Assembly (NCBI GenBank): GCA_019313105.1
Contig: JAFDBW010000298.1
Coordinates: forward strand, 1-6,619
Direction of reading: 5' to 3'
Length of the DNA stretch: 6,619 nucleotides
Origin: Deltaproteobacteria bacterium
GTDB taxonomy: Bacteria > Desulfobacterota > Desulfuromonadia > Desulfuromonadales > BM103
Position numbers and translations under genes: made by a program. Every line of letters begins with the position of its first letter. Position 1 is the stretch's first letter. Positions 5,072 through 6,619 of the stretch are shown piece after piece. Below the pieces are notes generated by a model. It was not told the origin of the DNA and made no database searches. It saw only the letters and a list, made by a program, of their open reading frames with translations.

Positions 5072-6619
5072 TTAGAAGGAATACTTGATATTGAAAGCCA
5101 CAAAATCCCGGTCATTGATCAGGTTGTATTGATTGGCACCGAAGAAGTCAGTGTAGCTCAGGTCGCCAGACCAGGTGTTCAGGTAGCTCGCGCCAAGACC
5201 GAAGGTGATCGCCTTGCGGTCTTCAAGGAAATTGCCGCCGGGGCCGGGAGAGTTGCCATCGACATCATGGGCCCAGGCAATTCGTGGCGAAAGGGTTACG
5301 GCACCAATTGCGTTATTGTAGTCCAGTTTTGCAACCACTCGATAACCCCAGGAAGTGTCATCAGCAAAGGCATCGCTCGGTTCTGCCGGCTTTTCTGAAT
5401 GTGCTCCACCGAGGGGTTTGCCAGCAGGATCAGTGTTGTCTGGGTCGAGGCCAAAGGGGCCCCAAGCCTGGGTCGGGTTGCCGGTGACATATGTGGCCGG
5501 GCTTTCAAAGCGGTTCTTGTTTTTGGAGGGCATGTCGTGGACGTAGGTCACACCGACTTCACCGACCATGATGAACTGGTCGGCGCCGAAGGTCGGGCCG
5601 AAAGTCTGGGTCGCGGTCATTTGCACCTGTGAAATGTCGAGTTCTTCGTGCCCATTAATAACCATGTCCGGTGTGTAAACCCCAATTTGGTTGTCTGTAT
5701 ATGCTGCATACGGCGACAAGCCTCCAATGACTGGAGTCGTAACAGCGCTGACTGGCGACAAAGCTGCCAACAGCAGTTCGACATCATCGACCTGAGCCGG
5801 CACATCATCACGATATGAGTATTCGCCCTGCAAGGCCATGCCGATGCTGCTTAGCTGGGTATTAAAGCTGACCCCATATAGCTTGATATCTTCCGGGTAC
5901 TCAAGAAAGTAGTTTGCTGTTTGAGAATACTCGTTGAGTGCGATGCTGCCGACTGTTTTGACAGCATCGCTTTGACCTATTGCTCCTGTCAGGGCCTGTA
6001 AGGGTGATGCCCCATCCAGGGCGGCATTAGGTGTCACAGCAGTATCCCACACCTGCTGTGCAGCATCGACCCCGGCTTGGGTTCCTGTTCTACCGCTGAT
6101 AATCGGAAGGCGACTATGATAATTAATAAAGTAGAAGCCGAATTCGGTTTCGTTCAACTGTGGCACAACCACGCGCACGGCCAATCCGTACTGGCCATCA
6201 TCGGAGGGTTTGTCGTCGCCAATCCGTGTCACTGCGAGGAAATTCTCCTCAAAGGGAGCGACTCCCAAAATTGTCCCAATCCCGCCTAGTGCAGCAAAGC
6301 TGGTTCCCAAATCTGATACATCACCAAAGCCGAGCATGATCTTGCTGCCGCCCTTACCGGCGAAGTCGTTGGTGCTCCAGTAACTTCCTGGCGGATCGAT
6401 TTCCGTTTTTTCCCAGTCATATTGATAGAAACCTTCGACCGTCACGTAATCGTTGGTTGAGATCGAGGCCGAGACCATACCAACCGGGACCAGTGCTTCC
6501 TTGAGTTCCGCACCTGGTAAACGAATGCTGCTTACATCAACAGGGTTGATGGTATTAATACTGTTCTGGATGAAGGTACTCTCTCCCCAACTCACTACCT
6601 GGTCACCGACTCGTATTTG
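5072..6619 (-). CDS. DUF1302-family outer-membrane beta-barrel protein, N-terminus beyond window
   Basis: The frame is open from the window edge to TAA at 5074-5072, giving 515 residues. The GTG at 6595 is not the start, because the family-typical segment begins upstream of it: the first residues at the edge read QIRVGDQVVSWGESTF, followed by INTINPVDVSSIRLPGAELKEA. This is the conserved 'R-x-G-x-Q-x-x-x-W-G-E ... N-x-x-N-P-x-D ... PG-x-E-x-K-E' pattern of DUF1302 (PF06980). Homologues usually carry roughly another 100-200 residues before it, including a signal peptide. The rest shows alternating hydrophobic/polar strands separated by polar, Gly/Asn/Asp-rich loops. The C-terminus VAFNIKYSF ends in Phe, the outer-membrane barrel-assembly signature. 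No cysteine is seen in the visible part. The protein is expected to be an outer-membrane channel or receptor; its substrate is unknown. It is the first gene of the visible cluster, so the promoter lies outside the window. Confidence 0.9.
   Translation of the reverse strand, partial: QIRVGDQVVSWGESTFIQNSINTINPVDVSSIRLPGAELKEALVPVGMVSASISTNDYVTVEGFYQYDWEKTEIDPPGSYWSTNDFAGKGGSKIMLGFGDVSDLGTSFAALGGIGTILGVAPFEENFLAVTRIGDDKPSDDGQYGLAVRVVVPQLNETEFGFYFINYHSRLPIISGRTGTQAGVDAAQQVWDTAVTPNAALDGASPLQALTGAIGQSDAVKTVGSIALNEYSQTANYFLEYPEDIKLYGVSFNTQLSSIGMALQGEYSYRDDVPAQVDDVELLLAALSPVSAVTTPVIGGLSPYAAYTDNQIGVYTPDMVINGHEELDISQVQMTATQTFGPTFGADQFIMVGEVGVTYVHDMPSKNKNRFESPATYVTGNPTQAWGPFGLDPDNTDPAGKPLGGAHSEKPAEPSDAFADDTSWGYRVVAKLDYNNAIGAVTLSPRIAWAHDVDGNSPGPGGNFLEDRKAITFGLGASYLNTWSGDLSYTDFFGANQYNLINDRDFVAFNIKYSF

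Noticed and set aside
3768..5075. Long plus-strand frames (3768-4535 and 4539-5075) opposite the DUF1329 gene
   Set aside because: They are antisense to a strongly conserved family protein with an ideal RBS. Their sequences are low-complexity Val/Ala/Asp or Arg-rich and look like shadows.
5072..6595. GTG at 6595-6593 as the start of the DUF1302 gene
   Set aside because: The conserved DUF1302 segment R-V-G-D-Q-V-V-S-W-G spans this codon and continues upstream to the window edge, and no signal peptide follows the GTG.

Overview
The window comes from a Gram-negative bacterium. Every gene lies on the minus strand, the products are inner-membrane, periplasmic and outer-membrane proteins, and the signal peptides and a beta-barrel C-terminus are clear. 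Base composition is moderately GC-rich. Gene content of this type is known from Proteobacteria and relatives (gamma-, beta- and Desulfuromonadota-like groups), but the sequence does not fix the taxon. No photosynthesis genes, RNA genes, mobile elements or CRISPR repeats are visible.

Layout in the direction of transcription (from high to low coordinates): (1) 6619-5072, a DUF1302-family outer-membrane beta-barrel protein lacking its N-terminus because the window ends; (2) 5051-3690, a DUF1329-family periplasmic protein with a signal peptide and a strong Shine-Dalgarno sequence, 20 bases after gene 1; (3) a GC-rich hairpin with a short T-run at 3670-3640, probably an intrinsic terminator or attenuator; (4) 3639-2557, an exported YCF48-like/BNR beta-propeller protein with an uncertain non-ATG start; (5) 2560-242, a 772-residue RND/MMPL-type inner-membrane transporter whose GTG start overlaps the stop of gene 4 by four bases; (6) 209-1, the first 69 codons of an AMP-binding acyl-CoA synthetase-like protein, 32 bases after gene 5 and cut by the window edge.

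Together they look like one operon, or two tightly linked ones, for moving or processing a hydrophobic compound across the envelope. The RND pump would act in the inner membrane, the DUF1329 protein (LolA/LolB-like by my recollection of the family) and the beta-propeller in the periplasm, the DUF1302 barrel in the outer membrane, and a CoA ligase would activate a fatty, steroid-like or aromatic acid in the cytoplasm. The individual families are known and their clustering recurs in proteobacteria, but no substrate or mechanism is established for the combination as far as I know. This is the strongest candidate in the window for a poorly described system. The substrate and direction of transport cannot be read from the sequence.
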